64,000 bases of DNA. It comes from Diphasiastrum complanatum. Its lineage: Eukaryota > Streptophyta > Lycopodiopsida > Lycopodiales > Lycopodiaceae. Made by a program: the position numbers and the translations under genes. The notes under the pieces were generated by a model, which ran no database searches, was not told the DNA's origin, and saw only the letters and a list, made by a program, of their open reading frames with translations. Shown one piece after another: positions 40,701-53,146 of the stretch (within the stretch, counting starts at the first letter, position 1; every line of letters starts with the position of its first letter). The stretch lies in NCBI GenBank assembly GCA_029204225.1, contig CM055102.1:12795484-12859483 (forward strand), read 5' to 3'.

Positions 40701-41325
40701 GGTGTGGTGAATATGTCGGCCACCATATCCTCTATAGCACAATAATCCAATTCTACTTTGCCATCTGCAACTTGATGTCGAACAAAGTGGATCTCAATAT
40801 GTTTCATCCGAGCATGGAATCGAGGATTCTTCGTCATAGATATTCGAATCTGCATACCCATCACTAAAGCCTTCTGACTTTAGATAAACATCTATATGCT
40901 GATACCAAGCTCTAGGTGACTGTTTAAGTCCATAAATAGTCTTGTGTAGTTTACACACTAGACTCTCATTCCCAAGCTTAATGTATCATTCCGGTTGTTG
41001 TATATAAATCCCTTCTTCTAATCTTCCATTCAGAAAGGTTGTTTTTACATCCATCTGATGTATAAACACGTCCTTAGCTGTAGAAATTGCACGTAAGGTT
41101 CTGATGTAATTCATCTTGACAACCGGTGAGAATGTATCATTATAATCGATGCCTTCAACTTGTGAATATCCTTTGGCCACTAATCGAGCTTTATATCGAT
41201 CTAATGAACCATCTACTTTAAACTTTTGTTTAAAGAGCCATTTACAACCAACAACCTTCTTGTTGCTTGGAAGTGACATCAGTGACCATGTATTGTTTTT
41301 AATAAGCGAATCAAACTCGCATTAG
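40700..41325 (-). pseudogene. Decayed Ty1/copia RT and RNase H remnant
   Basis: On the minus strand from 41,325 the RT reads FDSLIKNNTWSL, then VVGCKWLFKQKFKVDGS, KARLVAKGYSQ, GIDYNDTFSPV, FIHQMDVKTTFLNG, a stop after QQPE (near 40,986), then YGLKQSPRAWYQ. A deletion removes the YVDD region and most of RNase H. The last part reads NPRFHARMKHIEI and VADIFTTP. It is unrelated in detail to the intact copia element in this window. Old and inactive. Confidence 0.85.
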
Positions 41326-41490
41326 AGGAGTTCTCAATATCAAAAAGACCCTTTGTAAAGATACTTTTATTTTTTTCTTTAGTTTCGACCGTCACCAGGC
41401 CCAATCAAAATGCACAGATTTGAAATCTATGTAAATGGTTCAAATTAACTAAAAAATAAAAAATGCAATATAGAAAACTTTGAAATTTGT
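41326..41490. other. Short AT-rich segment, no gene
   Basis: Nothing recognisable. It lies inside the 1,026 bp (40,466-41,491) that is absent from the paralogue at 63,765. Confidence 0.4.
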
Positions 41491-42000
41491 GTTCGGGCAG
41501 CATGGACGTATCCCATTGGTTTTTTCTTTCTACCCGACACATGCTAATCTGCCCGACGTCAATACCTCAAGTTAAATTTACTTGACTATGCTGGTTAGTA
41601 TAATGAAATTTTCTAACTATACTAGTTACAGTTATAGAAATATAGTATGTACAATTACATAAAATATGGTATACGCAGTAACTGTGACTATGTTGGCATT
41701 CACATTAGATTAAATGTGATACGAAAAATTGAAATTAAGTATCATATCAGAGAGATTTTTGGCGCCCAAGCTTTGAAAATAGCAATGGCAAGGAGATCCA
41801 GATCTACAATCGAGTCTGTGATTCTTTACAATGAGAAAGATGAAGCTGATAACTGGAAGCCAACAAAATGTACGAAGAACTCATGGGTATTGTTGCATCC
41901 ATCATCAAATCGACAAAATAAAAGAGCAAAAATGACCTACAAATCTTATTGGAAAGCAAAAATTTTGGAGTTTAAGACTACCTCGGGAGGTCAATAGAAC
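41491..42000. other. Repeat with one unrecognised ORF (41,647-41,997, +)
   Basis: 41,492-41,720 matches 63,771-64,000. The 116-codon plus-strand frame is Lys/Arg-rich toward its end and resembles nothing I know. It could be chance or a decayed element ORF. Confidence 0.3.
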
Positions 42001-43262
42001 TGAAGTGTTAAAAAATGAATTTCAATAATTGGGCTGTGACTATTTGACCTCTAATGCCAAAATTGGCCCTATCAACTAGTGACACCAAGATGCTTGACTA
42101 GAAAACTATATGACATCCCTAAAGTGTTCACTGATTCTCTTTATCAGTCAGTAAATCCTTACTTAACTATTACAGTTTGGCACCTTGTTACTTGGCGTTT
42201 CAATTTCTGCCCATTACCAGGCTTCACGGGTATCAATGACTTATTATTCTTGGTTCATTACCCAATCAGGCAGAAGGTTTGGCGTTGTAGTATAGATTAT
42301 CTAGCTTGTCAGTGGATACACGGACCTCCTTCATGCTTGAACTATACTCACGTTGCTTGAAGACATGCAAGTCATGATGCTCAACTAGGATCAGAATGCA
42401 GCTCGATTGAACACCTATCAGATTCATACTCTACTTGTTGTAAAAATTAATTGGAAAAAGATCTTGAAAGCTGAAAACTAATCTACATACATCCTACAAA
42501 TCAACAACAAGAAACAAGAAACTGAATAGGAAGCATTATGAATGTTGAAGGATCAAGAAACACATTGTCCTTTAGGATTTTGTTTTTCCATTCTGGCTGC
42601 GGCTGCTAGGCTGCAATAATGTCTCACCTTGAGGAAGACTTGCTCTGGTCCAGGTCATATTTTCTGCCCCTCATGCTTCGAGCGTATTTCTTTCCAAATT
42701 TCTCGGACTCTATAGTATCGGCCATCTTGGATTTTTGGCTCGATCTGCTAGGTCGCCTTTAGCTTTAGTGGGAGTCTTGCCAAACATTCATGAAGGGCCT
42801 TGGTACATTTGTCTTCCTTTCTATTCCTTTCACTAGTTGAGGGCTCAACTTCACTTGCATTCAAACCTGTAGGTGGCGGCATAAGCTTCTAGAAGTTCGT
42901 ATCATAACTTGGGGGTCATCAAACTCTTCAGTGTTGTTTTGGGTAGGTCAGGTGGGTTGTGATTGGGTGAGGATGGCATGAATTTGGTGGGTTGTCCAAG
43001 GATAGGATTCTTGACGAGGTTATACATGGCATCGAGAGAGCTAAGTTTTTTAATGAACTCGTCTCGTCGGGCTTTGTACATCTCAAGAGGTCCTTCGTGT
43101 GGTCTCAAGGGTTGATTGAGGTAGGGATGGGGGAGTGATGGCTGGGGAACATGGTGCGTGGGCACGAAGGTTTGAGAGGATTCCAACATTGAAAAATGAG
43201 AAGTTCTATAGCTAGGTTGGGGGGTTGAGAGATCACTTTCAATAGCGGCTTTGGTCTCCTTT
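42001..43262 (-). repeat. Partial copy of the coiled-coil ORF module
   Basis: Corresponds to 30,910-32,172 and 60,087-61,344. It keeps the C-terminal two thirds of the coiled-coil frame (43,262-42,902) and then breaks off at 43,262, where fused DNA reads TTTTTGACACCCAAGACACC, a subterminal word of the CACTACAAC transposon. Confidence 0.6.
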
Positions 43263-43439
43263 TTGACACCCAAGACACCAAAAACATGTTGAACTAAAAA
43301 CAAGACACTTTTTGACATGTCACTTTTTGACACCCAAGACACCAAAAACATGTTGAACTAGCTTGTGCACATGGACTTCCACGTTAGGTTTTGGTAGTCG
43401 AATGCGACGTACAGTCCTATGCTTGGCTTAGTTGGCATG
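43263..43439 (-). mobile_element. Tandem fragments of the transposon subterminal region
   Basis: The word GACACCCAAGACACC plus AAAAACATGTTGAACTA occurs twice (43,267 and 43,329), then sequence matches 46,500-46,555 and stops. It is oriented like the terminus at 46,820. Confidence 0.5.
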
Positions 43440-44701
43440 TTCCCATTCTTTCTTGAAAGCTTTTCATCTTTTTGAATTTTGACATGTCCTTTTTGGAGTC
43501 CTGCTTTTGATAAAACATCTTCTAATCGAGAGATAGCTTCCTTTGCTAATGATGTTGGCTTAGTATTCCAAACAAAAACTACATGAAGATATTGATCTTT
43601 TCTATTAATCTAACTTCTGCATGAAGAGTGCAAACATGCACATTTTTTAAGGGGATAGGCAGCACAGGCTTCCAGTTTGGATCTGCATATTCTCTATTAA
43701 TTCTTGTACTCCTAGTTACATCTTTTGCCATTTTCATGCAATACAAACAAGGGTGTTTAGATGCAGCACCGTGAGAGACATTATACATACATTTCAATGT
43801 TTTCAAATCACTTGCTAGGTGCCATTCAACATTGAGGTCTCTAACTCATGGAACATTGAGAAGTCCTCCATCCATATGGTCATTGATGATCCTAGGATAA
43901 GATGTCCTTGAGAATATCCATGATAATATATCATGATCCTCTTTCAGCACCTATCCAAAGAATTAATCAAACTTAGTTTACAATGTATTAATACCATTCA
44001 ATGAATGTAATGTAATAATGAGGCTAGTTACCTGAAACGCCGCCAACCACCATATACCATTTTCTGACTGGACACTGAATTTGAAATCTTCTTGGTTCTC
44101 TGTTTGTGATAGAGCACCATTCATGAGAGTTATACTAACCCTCTCCATCTTCTACCCTTTCACAGTTTCTAACTCATCTAACTTAAGTACTATGATTATT
44201 TTGCCATTCACCTTTTCATAGGTTATATCATAGAAAGTGACGATGTATCTCAGCAAGTAATTTAGATCAACAAATAAATTGTTTGATAAATTAAAGAATA
44301 TCGATCTTCCATCACTTTCATACACCTCCTCAATATGAAATGGAGTTCCAATGATCTTATGCCTACCGATGTTAATGTATCCCTCTCTTTTTTCAAGTGA
44401 TATGTCCTAGGGATTAGGACTTTTCTAATTTGAACTTGCTTGAAAGCTTCTCTAATTAGTTTAAATATTGTTGCATATGCTTCCCTGCTAATACCCGCAA
44501 AATCACAAGCACCCTGAACTATAAGGCTTATCTAAAATTTCTTGAATGTCCACCATCAAAGACTTTGCTATTTTACACTTTACATTTGAAATCATATGGT
44601 TCATCATGATATGCTGAGTGGTTTTGCAAGTCAATATTGTGGCCAATGACATTTCTAGTGAAGCATTGTCTTTAATATTCCGAGGAGCTACTAATGCAGA
44701 T
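43440..44701 (-). pseudogene. Unrecognised transposase-like gene remnant, two exons
   Basis: Exon A (44,701-44,032) starts after a TTTTTTGCAG acceptor with SALVAPRNIKDNASLEMSL. After a frame change near 44,515 it reads GACDFAGISREAYATIFKLI, YLLRYIVTFYDITYEKVNGK and KLDELETVKG, a TAG (44,152-44,154), and ends WWLAAFQ. An 81 bp GT-AG intron (44,031-43,951) joins in phase to exon B: VLKEDHDILSWIF, a TGA (43,846-43,848), VEWHLASDLKTL, a CX2C pair (HPCLYC, 43,738-43,749) and VHVCTLHAEVRLIEKI, with a frame change near 43,596. Asp-rich strands followed by CX2C and a late His are reminiscent of RAG1/Transib-type or other DDE transposases, and I recall similar uncharacterised repetitive ORFs in cnidarians. 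That is memory, not a search. It is clearly old coding DNA and clearly broken. Confidence 0.5.
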
Positions 44702-45440
44702 CTGCAAAAAAAAACAGATAGTTAACAGAATATCAGAATAGCTGAAATAAAATCCAATAGCAAGGTATAACAGTTGCATAATCTTCTCTTTTGTTTGATC
44801 AGTACTTGCTATACCATTAGATGAGAGTGGAGCCTCTGCATATATTTTCAGTCATGGGCCAAGAATACACCCTTTTATTTATAGGCTATCCATTAGTATG
44901 AAAATAAAAGGCTATTAATAGATTCCTTATTTATAAAATGGACAACTTATTTATAAAATGTCTTGTGCAATGGACAAGTTATATATAGGATATCCATTAT
45001 GCCTAACAAGCATTTTTCCTATTCTATCATATTATGCCAAAGCTACAATTAAGAAATGATATGCATATTGTGACATTAGCACACAATCATAAAAGTAACT
45101 CATTCTAGGTATTCATTACAATTGATATACATACCTAGTGACATAGAATAGTAGCATGAGCACAAACTTATCAAAATAACTCATAAAGGGTATCTACTAA
45201 AAGGATTATCATGGTGTTTGCAGAATATCTTGACTCTTAGTAAACACCTTCTAAGCCTCCCCATGCAGGGTAGAACACCTTCAATTTAGGTCTTTACATC
45301 AGGTAAACTCTAATGACTAGAGTTTTACATCCCTTTGGATCTGTTCTTGGGCAATATCCTTGAGAACATAAAATCTTTTAAATTTGACAATGTTAATGGT
45401 TTAATGATGTGTACACGTAGCATGAAGTTCTTTGCCGAAC
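44702..45440 (-). repeat. Copy of CKX intron 1 repeat module upstream of the transposase-like exon
   Basis: Inverse of 14,777-15,538 and 6,330-7,068. It ends at the polypyrimidine acceptor of exon A. Non-coding. Confidence 0.55.
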
Positions 45441-45720
45441 ATCTTTAGAAAATTTGAGCACGCATGCCATAAAGCGAAGCCTGTGTAGACATGGGCAACT
45501 CTTGATGGTAAGAGTTATATTGCCACATATATTGTCGCATCATGATCAATTTTTATTTGTGTGTCCTTATTGGAATAAAAATAATCATTTCCTATAGCCG
45601 TGCACTTACAGCCCATGAGCTTTCTAGCATGATTTATTGAATGGCCATTGTTAGTTGCACTTATTGAAAAAGCAAGGAGAATGGCGTACAAAGATAGAAC
45701 TAAACAAATCGATATTTCTC
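45441..45720 (-). pseudogene. Coding-like fragment of the dispersed transposon gene
   Basis: Inverse of 14,531-14,776, with frame breaks. It lies between the terminus at 46,820 and exon A at 44,701, in the same order as in the left arm. Confidence 0.35.
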
Positions 45721-46820
45721 TATATAATAGCTTGTCCTTCCAATGTTATTTGATAGGCCATTTTTTTTTTCTAATATGCATCTTGATTTTCAAGGGGACC
45801 TCCAACCCTAAACTTGAAGTTAGCACAAATTCAACTAAATTGAGACTACAGTCATATTTTGATACTTCTTAAGTAAATTCATATTTTGAGACTTCTTAAC
45901 CAAATTGAATGTAGATTCATTGTCTCGAAGTATATACTATTATCATGTGATAACAACATTAGTTTTAACCTTATTAGTTATACATTCTTAATATTCAATA
46001 GATGAGTTAAAAGAGGAGAGTTTCTATTTAAAAACATGATTAGTCTCAAAATAGTGGTTTTTGTGTTAGTCCTAAATTGTATGGATAGATGCCGAATGAC
46101 TCCCCACTAAAGAGGTATATGACTTTGCATTTAGAAAATCCTTTGATCCAGTAGTCGATAAATTGAAAAGGGAGGGTCATCCTCCATAGTCAATTCTTTT
46201 CAAACATATAAACTTTTTGTTCACTATAAATATAGAGAATGTACTCAACTTAAATCCTAACCGTTAATTCTTGTATTGTTTGTTTATGTTCATGCAGAAC
46301 GGGCATCGAGATGGGTTTTGATATTTTCAGAGTAAATTTTTTGCAAATTTTGCGAGTTTCTTCTATCCATGCTCCAACAAAATAGTAGCACATGGTGTGC
46401 TACTCTGTTTATCGGTCAAAACCTGTAATAGGTGTCAAAATTGACACTGGTATTGCATGTCACTTTTTGACGTCCAAGACACCAAAAACACGTTGAACTA
46501 GCTTGTGCACATGGAGTTCCACGTTAGGTTTTGGTAGTCGAATGCAATGTACAGTTGGATGCTGGATTGTGACGTCCACTTGGCGGTCGAATAGCAACAT
46601 CCACCTGGGCGGCATAATGTGACGTTCATGTGGACAACCTCGATCAGTGTCCTACTGATGGATCCTGCGGAGCTAGTTGGCGTAGGCATCATTTTTGCGA
46701 CACATTTTATAGTTGTCAAAATTTGATGACCCTGTTGTGACATGTTTTGTGGCACCTTTGTAGATTCAAAAACCCTAAATGTGTGATTTCACATTGGAAA
46801 TCATGGCGAGTGTTGTAGTG
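45721..46820 (-). mobile_element. CACTACAAC transposon terminus, right arm
   Basis: On the minus strand from 46,820: CACTACAACACTCGCC, subterminal GTGGACGT-type words, then about 600 bp of AT-rich DNA (45,900-46,450) that is deleted from the left arm. No gene. Confidence 0.45.
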
Positions 46821-48039
46821 ATCCCTTGTCTAACTATAAGTAATAGGTAGGTGTATTCTACTCTCATGCATAATGTCCTCACTAGCAATTTTTTGCATGG
46901 ACTCCAATTCAAGTTATAGTTAAACTATGAATTATCTTGAGTTTTTCTAAAGTTAACAACTAATGTATTTTTAATTTGTCGTCGTAATCTTCCCATATGT
47001 TGTAAGTTGATGTATCATCTGTGGTCATGATCCCAAGATAGTACCTAGGAGCATTAGTCAATATAACCAATTCCCTAGTTGTGTGTGTGTGTGTGTGTGT
47101 GTGCGCGCGCATGTGCTTGAGGTGACCATAAACCTTAGCTACTTAGTGATAGTTAGGTGCAATCTACTCTCATGCATCATGTCCATTGATTTTTAATTTT
47201 TCATGGACTAGCTAAAGCTATAATTGAACAATTAACTATGCAAAGTTATCTTGAGTTTCATTCAAGCAATTGCCTACTACCAACTAGACTCGTCTAATGC
47301 AAGGTTAGTTGTAGGCTAATCCTACTCAAGAAGGGAGGTTGTAGTTGAACGAGATTATGGTACACACCCTTAAGGTTAAAGAGCTACATAATATGCAATG
47401 TTTAGATTGTTTGGCCTAGCTCGATATAGTTTTAACTGAGGGACCAATTAGGTACAAGCATTAATTGGGCATAGAAGACTTGAAAATGAATTGTGCAAGG
47501 ACGTTATACATGGTAAATGGAGTATATAGCCTTTTGCTTTTACTTTAACAAAGTTAGAAAGGTGCTATTTACAGTGGCACAAGCACACCATAGATCCAGC
47601 CATTGCATTGATGAAAGATGGAAAAGAATTGTTGTAGCTTAGTAAGAAGTTTTGATGGAGTTGATAATTTTGAGAGCATCATAAACATTCATTGAGCACA
47701 TTTTCTTCTTCGTCTAAGCTAGCTTGCATGGAAGACCCCTACATCGTTTGCTCTTTCTGATTTTGCTTCGTCTAGCTCAGGGGAGAATGTTGGATACAAC
47801 AAGTCACTATGATATTCATAGATGGGTGGTGAGCAACTCTCCAATGTTTTGTTTGAAAATTCCATGTTCAAGGTCTTTGAGATAGTAGTCCTAGTGATGT
47901 TTATTGAATGCCCTATCATAAGAATTTCCTAAGGTTTGTCTTCCAATAAGTGGTGAGGTGGAGGGTACTTTCTTTGTTCTACTTATAAGTTATGCTCTAG
48001 AGTTTGACTCCAATTTGCTAGGTAGTTGCTTCACCAAAC
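46821..48039. repeat. GT-microsatellite module
   Basis: Inverse of 12,499-13,718, with a GT/GC tract at 47,079-47,110. No gene. Confidence 0.6.
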
Positions 48040-48399
48040 CATAGTTGCATCGTACAATACAAGCATATAATACGGTGCCATTAATACGTGTATTATACTT
48101 CTTTTGGCTAAAAAATACGTATAGCTAATAGATAGCCATACCTTTACCTTTTGACAATTGACAAGTTTTTATCAAATAATTCATATGTGATCCACGGTTT
48201 TCTTTAGAATTTTGTTCTTATGTTTATGTTTGAAGGGATGAATACTAAGATAAAATAATCCCATTTTTGTTCTTGAGTTAAACTATTGAAAATGATAATA
48301 TAGTGATAAAAAATGTATAATATGTTGTATTGTACATATTTATATACTACGTTTGTTATATGGTATATTATTATAAAATACGTATTATATGCAACTATG
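48040..48399. mobile_element. hAT-like MITE, copy 6 (360 bp)
   Basis: CATAGTTGCAT/ATGCAACTATG ends; flanks CACCAAAC and CACCAAGC. Confidence 0.6.
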
Positions 48400-48810
48400 C
48401 ACCAAGCTTCAATGCTTTTTTTTTATAGTCATGGAGCATATTGATTAAGTAGCAACCTTGCTACTTGTACCCGCATCTTTTATAGATAGTGATATGGTTA
48501 TGTAGCTTCATTGTTACTTGTGCTGACATTTTTTATGCACAAATACATGGTGTACATTGAGTAATAAGTGATCGAGTTTAATCGTCATAGAGCACATGAC
48601 TCCAAGATGTCAACAAGTTAAGCTATGTATGAGTGACAAGACACAGTTACCCAACATGTTGAACATGTGTGAGAGTGACAAAACATTGTCTCTTACCCAG
48701 CTCAATTGGCACCCATGTAAGTTTACACTTCACATTTTACCCTTCACAGGAAAGAATATTATATAAGCCTTTGCATTTATGACAAATGGTGCTTGCATGT
48801 GAGTTTGCAG
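48400..48810. other. Non-coding 3' module
   Basis: Inverse of 11,718-12,120. Nothing coding. Confidence 0.5.
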
Positions 48811-48900
48811 ACAACCTGGAGAATGCATCAATGCTCCAGGCTTCTTCCCATAACTCTGGAGAAGCATAGACTGATTGGAGCTCGCAGACTAACTTTACAG
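48811..48900 (+). other. Possible 90 bp exon, fifth copy
   Basis: TTTGCAG before and GTACATC after; same variant set as 24,775-24,864. Confidence 0.25.
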
Positions 48901-49060
48901 GTACATCATAATCCTGTTCTCATTATTTAAGAGTATCCTATCAAATATCAACTATTCACAATTTCAGGCTCACCATTTATTTAAGTCTTATGCTTCCCAA
49001 CAGAAGACTCAGCAGCCCGTCTTGTTCACATCACTTCTTTGAGGTGAACGATTTTCTGCT
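48901..49060. other. CKX 3' flank
   Basis: Inverse of 11,468-11,627; non-coding. Confidence 0.5.
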
Positions 49061-49376
49061 TTAGGAAAGAGTTTTGCTCCTCCAAAAAATTCTTTGACCA
49101 GGAGAGAGAATGGCTTTGGGATCGTACCTCAGTTTTCTTCCACAAATACTAAACCACAAACGGTCAAAATGGGTTCTCCATTCGTCCTGATTGACGTAGT
49201 GTGGAAGATATTGTTTGTACTTGATGGATTTTGTTGTACAGAAATATAATATCTTGCTATTTTGATCCATTAACATTTCTGCTGTTGGAGCTGAGCGTGG
49301 TGATGCATATCCGACTAGTCCTACTGCGTAGAAGATGTCTTCGCTAGGTGTCACCGCAGACATCCGGGAATCCCAT
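49061..49376 (-). pseudogene. CKX: Solo CKX exon 5, open, right arm
   Basis: Counterpart of 11,152-11,467: intact acceptor (TATATAG on the minus strand), open through YLPHYVN and SPGQRIFWRS to TAA. The other exons are not adjacent; the nearest CKX exons (copy C) end at 52,673, upstream in transcription sense but with their own exon 5. Confidence 0.9.
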
Positions 49377-50653
49377 CTATATAACAGTGCAAAGGAAGGG
49401 TTGCAATCAATAATTGTCATCAACGAGTATGATAATGTTTGGATAAGTAATAGGTAGGTGTATTCTACTCTCATGCATAATGTCCTCACTAGCAATTTTT
49501 TGCATGGACTCCAATTCAAGTTATAGTTAAACTATGAATTATCTTGAGTTTTTCTAAAGTTAACAACTAATATATTTTTAATTTGTCGTCGTAATCTTCC
49601 CATATGTTGTAAGTTGATGTATCATCTATGGTCATGATCCCAAGATAGTACCTAGGAGCATTAGTCAATGTAACCAATTCCCTAGTTTGTGTGTGTGTGT
49701 GTGTGTGTGCGCACCCGAATGTGCTTGAGGTGATCATAAACCTTAGCTACTTAGTGATAGTTTGGTGCAATCTAATCTCATGCATCATGTCCATTGATTT
49801 CTAATTTTTCATGGACTAGCTAAAGCTATGATTGAACAATTAACTATGCAAAGTTATCTTGAGTTTCATTCAAGCAATTGCCTATTACCAACTAGACTCG
49901 TCTAATGCAAGGTTAGTTGTAGGCTAATCCTACTCAACAAGGGAGGTTGTAATTGAAAGAGATTACGGTACACCCTTAAGGTTAAAGAGCTACATAATAT
50001 GCAATGTTTAGATTATTTGGCCTAGCTCGATATAGGTTTAATTGAGGGACCAATTAGGTACAAGCATTAATTGGGCATAGAAGACTTGAAACTGATTTGT
50101 GCAAGGACGTTATACATGGTAAATGGAGTATATAACCTTTTGCTTTTACTTTAACAAAGTTAGGAAGGTGCTATTTATAGTGGCACAAGCACACCATAGA
50201 TCCACCCATTGCATTGGTGAAAGATGGAAAAGAATTGTTCTAGCTTAGTAAGAAGTTTTATTGGAGTTGATAATTTTGAGAGCATCATAAACATTCATCG
50301 AGCACATTTTCTTTTTCGTCTAAGCTAGCTTGCGTGGAAGACCCCTACATCGTTTGCTCTTTCTGATTTTGCTTCGTCTAGCTCAGGGGAGAAAGTTGGA
50401 TACAACAAGTCACTATGATATTCATAGATGGGTGGTGAGCAACTCTCCAATGTTTTGTTTGAAAATTCCATGTTCAAGGTCTTTGAGATAGTAGCCCTAG
50501 TGATGTCAACTCTTTTATTGAATGCCCTATCATAAAAATTTCCTAAGATTTGTCTTCCAATAAGTGGTGAGGTGGAGGGTACTTTCTTTGTTCTACTTAT
50601 AAGTTATGCTCTAGAGTTTGACTCCAATTTGCTAGTTAGTTGCTTCACCAAAC
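49377..50653. repeat. CA/GT-microsatellite module joined to intron 4 remnant, second copy
   Basis: Direct repeat of 25,341-26,617 (offset about 24,036), GT tract at 49,688-49,710. No gene. Confidence 0.6.
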
Positions 50654-51013
50654 CATAGTTGCATCGTATAATACAAGCATATAATACGGTGCCATATAAT
50701 ATGTGTATTATATTTTTTTGGCTAAAAAATACGTATAGCTAATAGATAGCCGTACCTATACCTTTTGACAATTGACAAGTTTTTATCAAATAATTCATAT
50801 GTGATCCACGATTTTCTTTGGAATTTTGTTCTTATGTTTATGTTTGAAGGGATGAACACTAAGATAAAATAATCTCATTTTTGTTCTTGAGTAAAACTAT
50901 TGAAAATTATAATATAGTGATCAAATATGTATAATACGTTGTATTATACATATTTATATAATACGTTAATTATATGGTATATTACTATAAAATACGTGTT
51001 ATATGCAACTATG
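50654..51013. mobile_element. hAT-like MITE, copy 7 (360 bp)
   Basis: CATAGTTGCAT/ATGCAACTATG ends; flanks CACCAAAC and CACCAAGC. Confidence 0.6.
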
Positions 51014-52098
51014 CACCAAGCTTCAATGCTTTTTTTTATAGTCATGAAGCATATTGATTAAGTAGCAACCTTGCTACTTGTACCCGCATCTTTTATAGAT
51101 AGTGATATGGTTATGTAGCTTCCTTGTTAATTGTGCTGACATTGTACTTGCTACACCATTAGATGAGAATGGGGCCTCTGCATATATTTTCAGTCATGGG
51201 CCAAGAATACACCCTTTTATTTATAGGCTATCCATTAGTATTAAAAAAAAAGGCTATTAATGGATTACTTATTTATAGATAAATAATTCTGCATGCAAAA
51301 TGGACAACTTATTTATAAAATGTCTTGCGCAATGGACAAGTTATCTATAGGATATCCATTATGCCTAACAAGCATTTTTTCTATTCTAGCACACAATCAT
51401 AAAAGTAACTCATTCTAGGCATTCATTACAAATGATATACATACCTAGTGACATTGAATAGTAGCATGAGCACAAACTTATCAAAATAACTCATAAAGGG
51501 TGGCTACTGAAAGGATTATTATGGTGTTTGCAGAATATCTTGATGCTTAGTAGACACCTTCTAAACCTCCCCATGCAGGGTAGAACACCTTCAATTTAGG
51601 TCTTTACATCAGGTAAACTCTAATGACTAGAGGTTTACATCCCTTTGGATCTGTTCTTGGGCAATATCCTTGAGAACATAAAATCTTTTAAATTTGATCA
51701 TAAACCTTAGCTACTTAGTGATAGTTTGGTGCAATCTACTCTCATGCATCATGTCCATTGATTTTTAATTTTTCATGGACTAGCTAAAGCTATAATTGAA
51801 CAATTAACGATGCAAAGTTATCTCGAGTTTCATTCAAGCAATTGCCTATTACCAACTAGACTCGTCTAATGCAAGGTTAGTTGTAGGCTAATCCTACTCA
51901 ACAAGGGAGGTTGTAGTTGAAAGAGATTATGGTACACCCTTAAAGTTAAAGAGCTACATAATATGCAATGTTTAGATTATTTGGCCTAGCTCGATATAGG
52001 TTTAATTGAGGGACCAATTAGGTACAAGCATTAATTGGGCATAGAAGACTTGAAAATGATTTGTGCAAGGACGTTATACATGGTAAATGGAGTATATA
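51014..52098. repeat. Mosaic of 3' module and intron 1 module, second copy
   Basis: Direct repeat of 26,978-28,090 with the same internal joins (about 51,146 and 51,696). It lacks about 45 bp present at 27,355-27,400. At about 52,098 it is fused to the copy C 3' flank. No gene. Confidence 0.6.
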
Positions 52099-52672
52099 GA
52101 TAGTGATATGGTTATGTAGCTTCATTGTTACTTGTGCTGACATTTTTTATGCACAAATACATGGTGTACATTGAGTAATAAGTGATCGAGTTTAATCGTC
52201 ATAGAGCACATGACTCCAAGATGTCAACAAGTTAAGCTATGTATGAGTGACAAGACACAGGTACCCAACGTGTTGAACACGTGTGAGAGTGACAAAATTG
52301 TCTCTTACCCAGCTCAATTGGCACCCATGTAAGTTTACACTTGACATTTTACCCTTCATAGGAAAGAATATTATATAAGCCTTTGCATTTATGACAAATG
52401 GTGCTTGCATGTGAGTTTGCAGACAACCTGGAGAATGCATCAATGCTCCAGGCTTCTTCCCATAACTCTGGAGGAGCAAAGACTGATCCGAGCTCACAGA
52501 CTAACTTTACAGGTACATCATAATCCTGTTCTCATGATTTAAGAGTATCCTATCAAATATCAACTATTCACAGTTTTAGGCTCACCATTTATTTAAGTCT
52601 TATGCTTCCCAATAGAAGGCTTAGCATCCCGTCTTGTTCACATCACTTATTTGAGGTGAACCATTATCTGCT
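52099..52672. other. CKX copy C 3' flank
   Basis: Inverse of 20,670-21,230. Includes the possible exon at 52,433-52,522. Otherwise non-coding. Confidence 0.5.
52433..52522 (+). other. Possible 90 bp exon, sixth copy
   Basis: TTTGCAG before and GTACATC after. Open in two frames. Shares the GGAGCAAAGACTGATCCGAG variant with the copies at 20,919 (-) and 29,266. Confidence 0.25.
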
Positions 52673-52986
52673 TTAGGAAAGAGTTTTGCTCCTCCGAAAA
52701 ATTCTTTGACCAGGAGACAAAATGGCTTTGGGATCGTACCTCAGTTTTCATTCACGAAATCAAGGAAAAACGGTAAAAATCGGTTCTCCATTTGTCCTGA
52801 TTGACGTAGTGTGGAAGATATTGTTTGTACTCGATGGATTTTGTTCTGCAGAAATATAATATCTTGCTATTTTGATCCATTAACGTTTCTGTTGTTGGAG
52901 CTGAGCGTGGTGATGCATATCCGAGTTGTCCTACTTCGTAGAAGATGTCTTCGCTAGGTGTCACCGCAGACCTCCGGGAATCCCAT
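52673..52986 (-). pseudogene. CKX: CKX copy C exon 5, truncated by deletion
   Basis: Open from WDSRRSAVTP to HFYRF, then a stop caused by the same two-base loss as copy B. Confidence 0.88.
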
Positions 52987-53146
52987 CTATACAACAGTGG
53001 CAAAGGAAGGGTTGCAATCACTAGTTGTCATCAACGAGTATGATAATCTTTGGATCTCAGTCTGGACTCGTCTTTTGTTGCATTTAATTTTAATTTCCCA
53101 GTAAGAACATGCAGAAATGAAGACAATAGTTGAATAGAGGACTTAC

